From the NCBI RefSeq assembly GCF_002868715.1, contig NZ_PKLZ01000001.1, positions 682,001 to 746,000 on the forward strand: a DNA stretch of 64,000 nucleotides, read 5' to 3'. The notes beneath the pieces were generated by a model, which worked only from the letters and a program-made list of their open reading frames with translations, ran no database searches and had not been told where the DNA came from. Both the position numbers and the translations under genes were made by a program. Source of the DNA: Kineobactrum sediminis (GTDB lineage: Bacteria; Pseudomonadota; Gammaproteobacteria; Pseudomonadales; Halieaceae). Shown here one piece after another: positions 20,803 to 29,501 of this stretch (within the stretch, counting starts at the first letter, position 1; every line of letters begins with the position of its first letter).

Positions 20803-22713
20803 ATGTCCTTAAAGAAAGAGTCACACCGTAAGACCATTACCGGCTTTTTGCTCGGCGCTGCGTTATTGAGCACGGGCTGTCAGCCGGAGGAAACGCAACA
20901 GGAACAACTCACTCAACAGGCTACTCAGCAAGAGCAGGCGGCCACTAATGCCGCCGTTGAGCAACACCGTAACGCACAGCCGGAAATCCTGTTCGAAAAA
21001 ATAACTGCAAGCCTGTTTTCAGCTCGCCCGATGCACGCCACCAAGTATGGTGTCAGCGAGGAGACGGCTGGCGGCTACTATCAGGACAAGCTGCCGGATT
21101 TTTCTCCCGCGGCTGAAAAAGCCTTTCGCGAGAGCTTGCGACAATATGCTGAGCAGCTGGCAATGATCTCGCCGGATGCGATCCAGGACGAGGAGAATCG
21201 CAGGGTCGTGATTGACCTGGCCGATTATTATTCAGGTAGTCGGGAATTTGATATCGGCTTTATTGATAGCTGGATGGGGCACTCCCCGTTCATCGTCAGC
21301 CAGATCAATGGCCCCGCTATTGATGTGCCCAATGTCCTGCAGAATAACCACCCGGTTAAGAGCGAACAGAATGCCAGGGACTATATCGCGAGACTGGCAC
21401 TGTTTGATGACATGATTGAAAGCGTGATCAGCAAAGTACGGGCCGACGCCGAAAAAGGCTGGGTTCCACCCAAGGTTATCATCAAGGGCGCCGTGTCTTT
21501 CCTCACCGGCTTTATTGCCGCCGAACCAGAGCAACATGTGTTGGTTGACAGGCTACAAACCAGGCTGGACGCGCTGGATCTTGCCGAGGATAAGAAAAAC
21601 GCAATGATGGTTGAGGCGGTAAACCTCGTCAAAAATACCGTTTATCCTGCCTATGAAAACCTGGCAAAGGTGATGCGGGAACTGGAGCAAAAGGCACCTC
21701 AAGAATCAGGCATCTGGGCACAACCGGGGGGCGAGGAATTTTATCGCTACGCGGTCAGCGAACTGGGTGATACGGACTTAACACCGGAGCAAGTACACCA
21801 GATCGGTCTCGATGAAGTAGAGCGTATTACGGCGGAAATGGATGTCATCCTCAAATCCGAAGGCCATGACGAAGGCTCAGTCGGCAAGCGTATGGCAGCC
21901 CTGAATGAGGAAGACCGGTTCATTTACGAAGATTCAGATGAAGGTCGGCAGGCATTACTGAATGACCTGAATGACATGTTGGCGGAAATCAACGAGGTGA
22001 TGCCAACCCGATTCGCGACCATTCCACCTTACGATGTTGAAATTCGCCGCATCCCTGTTGAACGCCAGGAAGGCGCGCCAGGTGGCCAGTACACAGCTCC
22101 ACCACTGGATGGCTCCGAGCCGGGCATTTACTGGATCAACCTGCGCGATATGAAAGCAAACCCCAGGTTTGGCCTGAAAACACTGACCTATCATGAAGCC
22201 AACCCTGGTCACCATTGGCAAATTGCCTTGAACCTGGCCCAGGAAAGCCTGCCCATGCTGCGCCGCATTGCGCCCTACAACGCCTATGTTGAGGGCTGGG
22301 CTTTATATTCAGAACTGGTCGCCTGGGAAATGGGCATGTATGAAAATGACCCTTATGGAGATCTGGGACGCTTGAAAGCAGAGCTATTCCGGGCAGTTCG
22401 CCTGGTGGTTGATACCGGCCTGCATCATAAGAAGTGGACCCGCGAACAGGCGATTGCCTATATGGCTGAAACAACCGGTACGGCACAATCGGATGTGGTT
22501 GCAGAAATCGAGCGCTACATGGCCTGGCCGGGGCAGGCCCTGGGCTATAAGCTCGGTATGCTTAATATCGTGAACCAGCGTAACAAAGCAAAAGCAGCGT
22601 TAGGCGAGGACTTCGATATCAGGGAGTTCCACGACGTGGTGCTATTGGGTGGCGCTGTGCCAATGACAGTGCTTAATGAAAAAATCGATATGTGGATAGC
22701 CAGTAAAGAATAA
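20803..22713 (+). CDS. DUF885 family lipoprotein, probable zinc metallopeptidase
   Basis: A 636-residue protein with a lipoprotein signal ending LLSTGC at residue 26, followed by a glutamine-rich linker (about 27-50), so it is probably membrane-anchored in the periplasm. The DUF885 domain carries TYHEANPGHHWQ, a HExxPGH zinc-site motif typical of this peptidase-like family, and a downstream EGWALYSE helix that supplies the further acidic ligand. Substrate unknown. It is flanked on both sides by copies of the 58-bp palindrome, and its base composition looks lower in G+C than its neighbours. Confidence 0.88.
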   Translation: MSLKKESHRKTITGFLLGAALLSTGCQPEETQQEQLTQQATQQEQAATNAAVEQHRNAQPEILFEKITASLFSARPMHATKYGVSEETAGGYYQDKLPDFSPAAEKAFRESLRQYAEQLAMISPDAIQDEENRRVVIDLADYYSGSREFDIGFIDSWMGHSPFIVSQINGPAIDVPNVLQNNHPVKSEQNARDYIARLALFDDMIESVISKVRADAEKGWVPPKVIIKGAVSFLTGFIAAEPEQHVLVDRLQTRLDALDLAEDKKNAMMVEAVNLVKNTVYPAYENLAKVMRELEQKAPQESGIWAQPGGEEFYRYAVSELGDTDLTPEQVHQIGLDEVERITAEMDVILKSEGHDEGSVGKRMAALNEEDRFIYEDSDEGRQALLNDLNDMLAEINEVMPTRFATIPPYDVEIRRIPVERQEGAPGGQYTAPPLDGSEPGIYWINLRDMKANPRFGLKTLTYHEANPGHHWQIALNLAQESLPMLRRIAPYNAYVEGWALYSELVAWEMGMYENDPYGDLGRLKAELFRAVRLVVDTGLHHKKWTREQAIAYMAETTGTAQSDVVAEIERYMAWPGQALGYKLGMLNIVNQRNKAKAALGEDFDIREFHDVVLLGGAVPMTVLNEKIDMWIASKE

Positions 22714-22720
22714 GGGCGTC

Positions 22721-22778
22721 GGGGTCAGGTCTCGCATTGTAGCATTTTGCCAAATGCTACAATGCGAAACCTGACCCC
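22721..22778. repeat. 58-bp palindromic repeat, copy 2
   Basis: Same 27-base arms with a tgcc centre and one C/A mismatch. It sits between the converging DUF885 and antiporter genes, where it could also act as a bidirectional hairpin. Confidence 0.9.
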
Positions 22779-22802
22779 CGTTACATGACCCCAGCTATAT
22801 GA

Positions 22803-24662
22803 TCACGGTATTTTCTTGTCCTCTTGTTTGTTGTCGAGTTTTTTCTCGGTCATGAGCCGGGCTTCCTCGGTCTTTGGTGGGGTAAGACTCAGCACTTGCC
22901 AGCCCGGCCCCGGCTCCAGCATGCCTTCATCGACAAAGACTTCCAGCCGGTCTTTGGGTGAAATGGCGAATAGCGGTATGACCCTGCCTTCATGTAATTG
23001 CAGAAGGCTGGTGAAATCGAACTCCTCGGTCAATTTGGTGCTACGGATCTCCCAGCCGTGGCTGAGCAAGCTGGCGAATTTGACGTAGCTCATATCTTTG
23101 TCGAACAGAATGTAACCGCGATGCTCCGTGCCCAGTTTGTGCTTTTCCGCTATGTCGGTTTCAGTCGTCGCCAGCAAGGTATAGACCTTGTTGGTGCCAA
23201 ACTCGCTGCTGTAGCGCATGCTAGCCACCACGTTGATCCCGAGACTCGGCGACAGCGCCAGCAGTCGGCCTATGCCCACCAGGTCGAGATGCTGGTCGGC
23301 ATAGGCGGAAACGGCGTTGCCATAAAACGTTTCCAGCCCCTCCATGCGTGCAGCACGAATGTATTCCCACTGGGTATCGGTAAGCAGAACGCGCACACCG
23401 CTTTTTTGTAGCGCTACGCCGATCGCCCGCGCCACGGGATTCGCGCCCACCACCAGAAAACCGCTGGCAGCAGGCTCGGCAACCCGCAACAGTCGGGCGA
23501 GGCCACGAGAGGTGGCACTTTGTAGCACCACCGTGCCAATGATGATCGAGAATGTCAGCGGCACCAGGATTGCGGCTTCAACATGCCCGGCTTCTTCCAG
23601 ACGGATGGCAAATAATGCCGACACCGCTGCGGCAACGATGCCCCGGGGCGCTATCCAGGACAATAATGACTTTTCCTGCCAGGTGAGGCTCGAACCGATT
23701 GACGACAACCAGATTGATGCCGGTCGTGCGACCAGCTGCATGACCAGCAGCAACAGCAGAGGTGTCCAGCCCAACGCAAGGATGTTATCAACGGTCAATC
23801 GTGCCGCCAGCAGAATAAATAAACCGGAGATCAGCACAACACTGAGGTTTTCCTTGAAGTTGAGGATCTCGTTGATATGCAAATCTTTCTTGTTCGCCAA
23901 CCACATACCCATTAGCGTCACGGCCAGCAAGCCTGACTCATGGGCGAGGTGATCAGAAACACTGAAGGCAGCAAATACTACCGAGAGCGTGGCCAGATTC
24001 TGCAGGTAGTGCGGTACCCAACCACGCTTGAATACGAAACCGAGAAACCAGCCGCCGGCAATACCCAGGACACTGCCTACGGCAATAATCTCGAGAAAGG
24101 CAAGCAGGCCATGAAGTACCCCCGCGCTCTGGGTCTGTGCGACCACAAACTCATACACCACGACCACCAGCAAAGCACCGATCGGGTCGATCAGGATGCC
24201 CTCCCAGCGCAGGATGTTGGAGATATTGCGGTTTGGTCTTACGGTACGCAGCATCGGTACGATAACGGTGGGACCGGTTACTATCGCCAGTGCACCGAAC
24301 AGGACACTCAACTCCCATCCCACGCCAACCAGGTAATGCGTCGCGGTCGCAACGACCAGCCAGGTCACCGCCGCTCCCAGGGTAATGAGACGCTGTACCA
24401 CAGCCTTCTGTGACCGTATTTCGCTTACATCAAGAGTGAGGCTGCCCTCGAAAAGTATGATCGCCACTGACAGGCTGATCAGTGGAAACAGCAGATCACC
24501 GAACAGCTGGTCGGGGTCGAGTATCGAAGTGAGCGGTCCAAGCACAATGCCGGCGGCGAGCAAAAACAAAATCGCCGGCAACTTTACACGCCAGGCCAAC
24601 CATTGGCAGCCAAAAGAAACCAGGCCTATCAGGGCGATGCTGAGACTCATTGATAACAACAT
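22803..24662 (-). CDS. CPA1/NhaP-type cation:proton antiporter with a C-terminal RCK domain
   Basis: A 619-residue protein: about 12 transmembrane segments to residue 400, then a soluble TrkA-N-like domain (FLVVGANPVARAIGVALQKSG, a nucleotide-binding loop) and a TrkA-C-like end. Transport-core motifs include ILFEGSLTLD, TGPTVIVPMLRTVRPN and EGILIDPIGA. The latter has Ile-Asp where many CPA1 exchangers carry Asn-Asp. It probably exchanges Na+ or K+ for protons, gated by nucleotides. The SD GAGGA abuts the third palindrome, so that repeat lies in its 5' leader. Confidence 0.9.
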   Translation of the reverse strand: MLLSMSLSIALIGLVSFGCQWLAWRVKLPAILFLLAAGIVLGPLTSILDPDQLFGDLLFPLISLSVAIILFEGSLTLDVSEIRSQKAVVQRLITLGAAVTWLVVATATHYLVGVGWELSVLFGALAIVTGPTVIVPMLRTVRPNRNISNILRWEGILIDPIGALLVVVVYEFVVAQTQSAGVLHGLLAFLEIIAVGSVLGIAGGWFLGFVFKRGWVPHYLQNLATLSVVFAAFSVSDHLAHESGLLAVTLMGMWLANKKDLHINEILNFKENLSVVLISGLFILLAARLTVDNILALGWTPLLLLLVMQLVARPASIWLSSIGSSLTWQEKSLLSWIAPRGIVAAAVSALFAIRLEEAGHVEAAILVPLTFSIIIGTVVLQSATSRGLARLLRVAEPAASGFLVVGANPVARAIGVALQKSGVRVLLTDTQWEYIRAARMEGLETFYGNAVSAYADQHLDLVGIGRLLALSPSLGINVVASMRYSSEFGTNKVYTLLATTETDIAEKHKLGTEHRGYILFDKDMSYVKFASLLSHGWEIRSTKLTEEFDFTSLLQLHEGRVIPLFAISPKDRLEVFVDEGMLEPGPGWQVLSLTPPKTEEARLMTEKKLDNKQEDKKIP

Positions 24663-24673
24663 GAAGCATCCTC

Positions 24674-24731
24674 GGGGTCAGGTCTCGCATTGTAGCAGTT
24701 TGCAAAATGCTACAATGCGAGACCTGACCCC
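24674..24731. repeat. 58-bp palindromic repeat, copy 3
   Basis: Same arms with a tgca centre and one mismatch near it. It lies between the alpha/beta hydrolase stop and the antiporter ribosome site on the same strand, so the hairpin would form in the intercistronic RNA. Confidence 0.9.
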
Positions 24732-24738
24732 GGCACTC

Positions 24739-25623
24739 TTAGCAGCGCGCCTGCAACCAGGTGCACAGGTCCCCAAGCACCTGCTCGCGCTCGGGTTCAT
24801 TGAAAATCTCATGGTACAGGCCGGGATAAAGATGCAGGGTCTTGTCTGTTGAGGCCACCTCCGCACACAGGGCGGATGAACCAGCAGGGGCGGTCATCAC
24901 ATCGCTCTCGCCATGCATCAACAGCAGCGGCAGTGTCAGTTCACCACAGCGCTGGTTAACCTGCGCCATCGCCGCAAACATTTCCGCCACCAGTCGGGCA
25001 CTGACCTTGCCGTGATGCACAAGAGGGTCGGCTTCATAGGCCGACACCACACTCCGGTCACGGCTGACCTGGCTGGCATCCAGCTGCAACAGTCCCAGGG
25101 TAGGCCACAGCCGCGACAGCAACCGGTTCAGCCACAGCAACGCCGGCGCGGGGGGCTCGGGCACCTGCAATGCCGCGGCGGACAACACCGCGCCCGCAAA
25201 CTGGCCCTGGACCTGCAGCAGCAGGCGTGCCGCAATCAATCCGCCCAGGCTGTGGCCGACCAGAAAACAGGGTCGGCCCGGATACCAGCCGGCAATCGTG
25301 GCACGCAGTTGCAGCAGAGGCCCCAGAAAATCGCTGAACCCGGCAATATGGGCGCGGTGCCCCGGCGAGCGACCGTGGCCGACATGGTCGGGGGCCACCA
25401 GTGCATAACCGCGGGCGCAAACGTATTCTGCAAACGCCTGGTAGCGGCCACTATGCTCCCCCAGGCCGTGGGCAAGCAACAATACCGCCCGTGGCTCTCC
25501 GACAGCCGGCCAGTGACGATAGAACACACCATTGGGCAAGGTGGCTTCCCGTGCCTGCGGCACGTTCTTGTCGCTATCGCTGACGACTGGCTTGTCACTA
25601 TCGCTCACGGCTGGCGCCTTCAT
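24739..25623 (-). CDS. Alpha/beta hydrolase, monoacylglycerol lipase-like
   Basis: A 294-residue serine hydrolase of the Hydrolase_4 group. Landmarks are LLAHGLGEHSGRY (oxyanion HG), the nucleophile elbow GHSLGG, MHGESDVM with the acid, and LYPGLYHEIFNE with the catalytic His. This set is typical of monoacylglycerol lipase and lysophospholipase. The N-terminus carries a short tandem VSDSDK repeat (residues 6-11 and 14-19) that looks non-functional, so the true start might be further in. No signal peptide is present. It is 22 bases downstream of ilvE. Confidence 0.87.
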   Translation of the reverse strand: MKAPAVSDSDKPVVSDSDKNVPQAREATLPNGVFYRHWPAVGEPRAVLLLAHGLGEHSGRYQAFAEYVCARGYALVAPDHVGHGRSPGHRAHIAGFSDFLGPLLQLRATIAGWYPGRPCFLVGHSLGGLIAARLLLQVQGQFAGAVLSAAALQVPEPPAPALLWLNRLLSRLWPTLGLLQLDASQVSRDRSVVSAYEADPLVHHGKVSARLVAEMFAAMAQVNQRCGELTLPLLLMHGESDVMTAPAGSSALCAEVASTDKTLHLYPGLYHEIFNEPEREQVLGDLCTWLQARC

Positions 25624-25645
25624 CTGAGAGCTGCGCGGGTAGCCC

Positions 25646-26584
25646 TCAGGCGACCGGCGTCAGCCACTCGGCGTGTTGCGAACGGTTGCCGCGTACCGAA
25701 TCAAAGTACATGGCCTGCAGCTTTTGGGTCAGGGGCCCGCGAGAACCGGTACCGATCTTGCGACCATCCAGCATGCGGATAGGCACGACTTCGGCGGCCG
25801 TGCCGGTGAAAAAGGCTTCATCGGCGATATAGACTTCATCCCGGGTAATCCGCTTTTCGTGTATCTCGTAGCCCAGTTCGGACGCCAGGGCGAACACCGT
25901 GTTGCGAGTGATCCCGTCCAGGCAGGAGGTCAGGTCCGGGGTGAAAATCCGGTTTTCGCGCACGATAAACACGTTCTCGCCGCTGCCCTCGGCAACATAA
26001 CCCTCGTTATCCAGCATCAGTGCTTCTTCGGCACCGCTGTCAAGCGCCTCGCGCAGGGCCAGCATTGAGTTGATATAGTTGCCGTTGGCCTTGGCCTTGC
26101 ACATGGTGATATTCACGTGATGCCGGGTGAATGAGGAAGTGCGTACCTTGATACCGCGGTCGCGGGCCTCGGGATCCATGTAAGAGGGCCATTCCCAGGC
26201 CGCCACCATGACGTGGGTGCGCAGGCTGTCCGCGCGCAGGCCCATGCCCTCGGAACCGAGGAAGCACATCGGCCGCAGATAACCTTCCTCAAGACCATTC
26301 TCCCGCACTACGGTGCGCTGGGCTTCATTCAGGGTAGCCTTGTCAAAGGGCATATCCATGCCAAGGATATGCGCGGAGCGAAACAGCCGATCTGTGTGTT
26401 CTTTGAGACGGAAAATGCAGGTGCCACGGTCCTTGGTATGATAGGCACGCACGCCCTCAAAAACACCGAGGCCATAGTGCAGGGTGTGGGTCAGGACATG
26501 CACCTTGGCATCGCGCCAGGGTACCAGTTCTCCATCCATCCAGATTACGCCGTCTCGATCCGCAAAATTCATCGCTGCACTCAT
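25646..26584 (-). CDS. ilvE: Branched-chain amino acid aminotransferase
   Basis: A 312-residue fold-type IV PLP aminotransferase: LHYGLGVFEGVRAY, KANGNYINSML with the PLP lysine region, and AEGSGENVFIVRE. It catalyses the last step of Ile, Leu and Val synthesis with glutamate as donor. Length matches IlvE. It lies 20 bases after glnE, a conserved neighbourhood in Pseudomonas-like genomes, so the two are probably cotranscribed. Confidence 0.95.
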   Translation of the reverse strand: MSAAMNFADRDGVIWMDGELVPWRDAKVHVLTHTLHYGLGVFEGVRAYHTKDRGTCIFRLKEHTDRLFRSAHILGMDMPFDKATLNEAQRTVVRENGLEEGYLRPMCFLGSEGMGLRADSLRTHVMVAAWEWPSYMDPEARDRGIKVRTSSFTRHHVNITMCKAKANGNYINSMLALREALDSGAEEALMLDNEGYVAEGSGENVFIVRENRIFTPDLTSCLDGITRNTVFALASELGYEIHEKRITRDEVYIADEAFFTGTAAEVVPIRMLDGRKIGTGSRGPLTQKLQAMYFDSVRGNRSQHAEWLTPVA

Positions 26585-26604
26585 CTCCAGTCCTGCCGTT
26601 CTGA

Positions 26605-29484
26605 TTATTCAACCTGCGCCCGGAACAGGCGCTTCCATATGGCTTCTACATTTTCCCGCAACTCACGGTAGCGTTCGCCAGGCACTACTCCCGGCTGCTG
26701 CTGCAGGGCAAGTTGATGAGCGGCGGACCGGAATGCCAGGTAGGCATCGATCAGCGCTTCACTCTCGCGCTGCTCGAACAAACCTTCCCGGGCCAGGGTT
26801 TCGAGAATGCGGATGTTATCTGACCACCGCGCCAGGTCCGGCACGCGGCTGGACCACGCCAAGACCGCATATTGCACCATAAATTCGATATCAACGATAC
26901 CACCCACACTCTGTTTGAGGTCAAATTCCACAGTGTGTGCAGCCGGCGACAACTTGCTGCGCATGCGCTCGCGCATGGATACAACTTCCTCGGCCAATGC
27001 GGTTGCATCGCGCGGCTGGCACAGAATCTCGCGGCGCACATCATCCACACCCTGGCCCACTATCGGGTCCCCCGCCACCAGTCGCGCACGCACCAGCGCC
27101 TGATGCTCCCAGGTCCAGGCGGTGTCCTGCTGGTAACTGCGGAATCCGCGCAGACTGCTGACCAGCATACCTGAGTTACCCGAAGGCCGCAGACGCATAT
27201 CAACCTGGTAGAGCTGGCCCATGGTCATTCGTGTTTCCAGAATATGGATGATGCGCTGCCCGAGGCGGGTATAGAATTTGACATTATCGATACTGCGCTC
27301 GCCATCGGTCACGCCCTGCGCGTCGGCGTCGAAAATGAATACCAGGTCCAGGTCGGAGCTATAACTGAGCTCGATACCGCCCAGCTTGCCGTAGCCGAAA
27401 ATGGCAAATCCATAGCCGTCACTGTCCCGTTGGGGTTGGCCGAAGCGAGCGGTGAGGTCTGCCCAGGCCACCGCAATCACGTGCTCCAGAATGACCTCGG
27501 CAATCCAGGTCAGCTTGTCACTGACCTGCATCAGCGGCAGGCGTCCCACCAGCTCACTGGCCGCAACCCGCAACACATGAGAGGCCTTGAAATAGCGCAG
27601 GGCGTCCATCTGCGCCTCGAGATCACCCGGCTGCAGGCGCGCCACTTGTTGTTGCAACTCGGCGGCCAGCAGGGCCCGGTCAGCCGCCGTATAGAGACTG
27701 CCCCGGTCGAGCAGCTCATCGAGCAATACCGGCTGGCGCTCCAGCTGTTGGGCGATCCAGGGGCTGGCCTCGCACAACAGCACCAGGTCGCCCAGGGCGG
27801 GTGGATTTTCGAGTAGCAGTGCCAGGTAGGCACTGCGCCGCAGCACAGCGGTCACCAATGGCAGAATGCGTTGCAGCGCACGATCCGGTTGCTCCGCCTC
27901 GGCGCAGGCCAGCAACAACCGCGGCATGAACTGCTGCAAGCGCTCGCGGCCCTCGACCTGCAATGTTGCCACCCGGCTGCTGTGCTGCAGCACCTGCAGC
28001 TGCTCCAGGCTCTGTTCCGGCTGCTCATATCCCAGGCCCGCCAGGGTGGCTGCGTCGAGGTCTTCGTCCCACAGCGGCAGCTCTTCCACGGGCTCTTCCC
28101 GGTCGGATTCCGGCTCTGCAATCAGGTCGCGAAAATGGCCGGCCACACGGTTACGGTGTTCATCCAGCGCAGCGAGATAACCGTCCCAGGTGTCATAACC
28201 CATCACCGTCGCCATCGCAGACTGCTGCAGCGGTTCTGCCGGCAAGGCCTGGGTCTGTTGATCGAGGTAACCCTGGATTGCGTGCTCACTGTCGCGCAGG
28301 AACAGATAGGCACTGCGCAGCTCCGCCACGGACTCCGGCGGCAGACACCCGAGTTTCGAGCATTCCTCGAGCACCCGCAATAATTCCCGCTGTTGCAACC
28401 CGAGGTCGCGACCGCCGCGGATCAGCTGGAAGCACTGGGCGATGAATTCTATTTCACGAATACCGCCATGGCCCAGTTTGACGTCTGCCTGCAGGCCCCG
28501 GCGACGCACTTCGGCGTTGATCATCTGCTTCATACCGCGCAGGCTCTCGATCACTCCGAAATCCACGTAACGGCGATAGACAAAAGGACGCAGGGTAGCC
28601 ATCAACTCGGCACCGCGCTGCGGATCCCCGGTTATCGGCCGCGCCTTGACCATCGCATAGCGCTCCCAATCGCGACCCTGGTCCTGGTAGTACTCCTCAA
28701 ATGCCGCAAAATTCGTGGCCAGGGCACCGCTTTCACCGTAGGGACGCAAACGCATATCAACCCTGAAGACAAAGCCTTCCGCAGTAATCTGGTCCAGGGC
28801 GGTTATCAGGCCCTGGCCGAGCTTGGTGAAAAACTCGGTATTGCTGATACTGCGCCGGGTACTGTCGGTGTCGCCGGACTCAGGGAACGCGAAGATCAGG
28901 TCGATATCCGAGGAAACATTCAGCTCACGTGCACCCAGCTTGCCCATCGCAATCACAATCAACTGCTGCGGTTCGCCGCTGAAACGCCCTTTGGGCACAC
29001 CGAACCGCGTCTCCAGCTGGTTGTGAAGATAGCTCTGGGTCAAGCCGATACAGGTTTCCGCAAGCCAGGAAGTATCGCGCACGGTTTCCAGTGTATCGGC
29101 CATACGACTGAAATCGCGCCAGACAATGCGCAACATGTGGCGCTGGCGAAAGCGTCGCAAAACCGGGCCCAGCTCGGCACCCGGCGCCGCCAGGAGCTGT
29201 TCGAGTTCTTCCATCAGCTCGCCGTCTTCGAGACTGCGCTGCAGCAGGCCGCCCGCCAGGAGGCCGGTTAGCAGGCCCGGCTGACGCCGCAGCAAACCGG
29301 CCACAAAGGGGCTGCAGGCCAGCATTCCGGGCAGAGAGGCCGCACTATCGGGGTGCGCCGCAAGACTTTGCTCAAGGGCGGCGATCGCCGCCGTATCGGA
29401 ATGTTCGGCTATGTGTTGCCACGCTGTGGCGGCCGTTGCCACAAGTTCAGCTGGTAAATTATTTGTTGATATCATACTCACCAC
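26605..29484 (-). CDS. glnE: Bifunctional glutamine synthetase adenylyltransferase/deadenylase
   Basis: A 959-residue protein with two nucleotidyltransferase domains. The N-terminal one has SSDIDLIFAF (deadenylylation) and the C-terminal one SSDLDLVFIF (adenylylation), each with the metal-binding D-x-D. Linker helical regions include RGMKQMINAEVRRRG and GGIREIEFIAQCFQL, as in GlnE. It controls glutamine synthetase activity in response to PII. A second ATG at 29475 is an equally good start. Confidence 0.97.
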   Translation of the reverse strand: MVSMISTNNLPAELVATAATAWQHIAEHSDTAAIAALEQSLAAHPDSAASLPGMLACSPFVAGLLRRQPGLLTGLLAGGLLQRSLEDGELMEELEQLLAAPGAELGPVLRRFRQRHMLRIVWRDFSRMADTLETVRDTSWLAETCIGLTQSYLHNQLETRFGVPKGRFSGEPQQLIVIAMGKLGARELNVSSDIDLIFAFPESGDTDSTRRSISNTEFFTKLGQGLITALDQITAEGFVFRVDMRLRPYGESGALATNFAAFEEYYQDQGRDWERYAMVKARPITGDPQRGAELMATLRPFVYRRYVDFGVIESLRGMKQMINAEVRRRGLQADVKLGHGGIREIEFIAQCFQLIRGGRDLGLQQRELLRVLEECSKLGCLPPESVAELRSAYLFLRDSEHAIQGYLDQQTQALPAEPLQQSAMATVMGYDTWDGYLAALDEHRNRVAGHFRDLIAEPESDREEPVEELPLWDEDLDAATLAGLGYEQPEQSLEQLQVLQHSSRVATLQVEGRERLQQFMPRLLLACAEAEQPDRALQRILPLVTAVLRRSAYLALLLENPPALGDLVLLCEASPWIAQQLERQPVLLDELLDRGSLYTAADRALLAAELQQQVARLQPGDLEAQMDALRYFKASHVLRVAASELVGRLPLMQVSDKLTWIAEVILEHVIAVAWADLTARFGQPQRDSDGYGFAIFGYGKLGGIELSYSSDLDLVFIFDADAQGVTDGERSIDNVKFYTRLGQRIIHILETRMTMGQLYQVDMRLRPSGNSGMLVSSLRGFRSYQQDTAWTWEHQALVRARLVAGDPIVGQGVDDVRREILCQPRDATALAEEVVSMRERMRSKLSPAAHTVEFDLKQSVGGIVDIEFMVQYAVLAWSSRVPDLARWSDNIRILETLAREGLFEQRESEALIDAYLAFRSAAHQLALQQQPGVVPGERYRELRENVEAIWKRLFRAQVE

Positions 29485-29501
29485 ACAGGCTGTTCGGGAG
29501 G

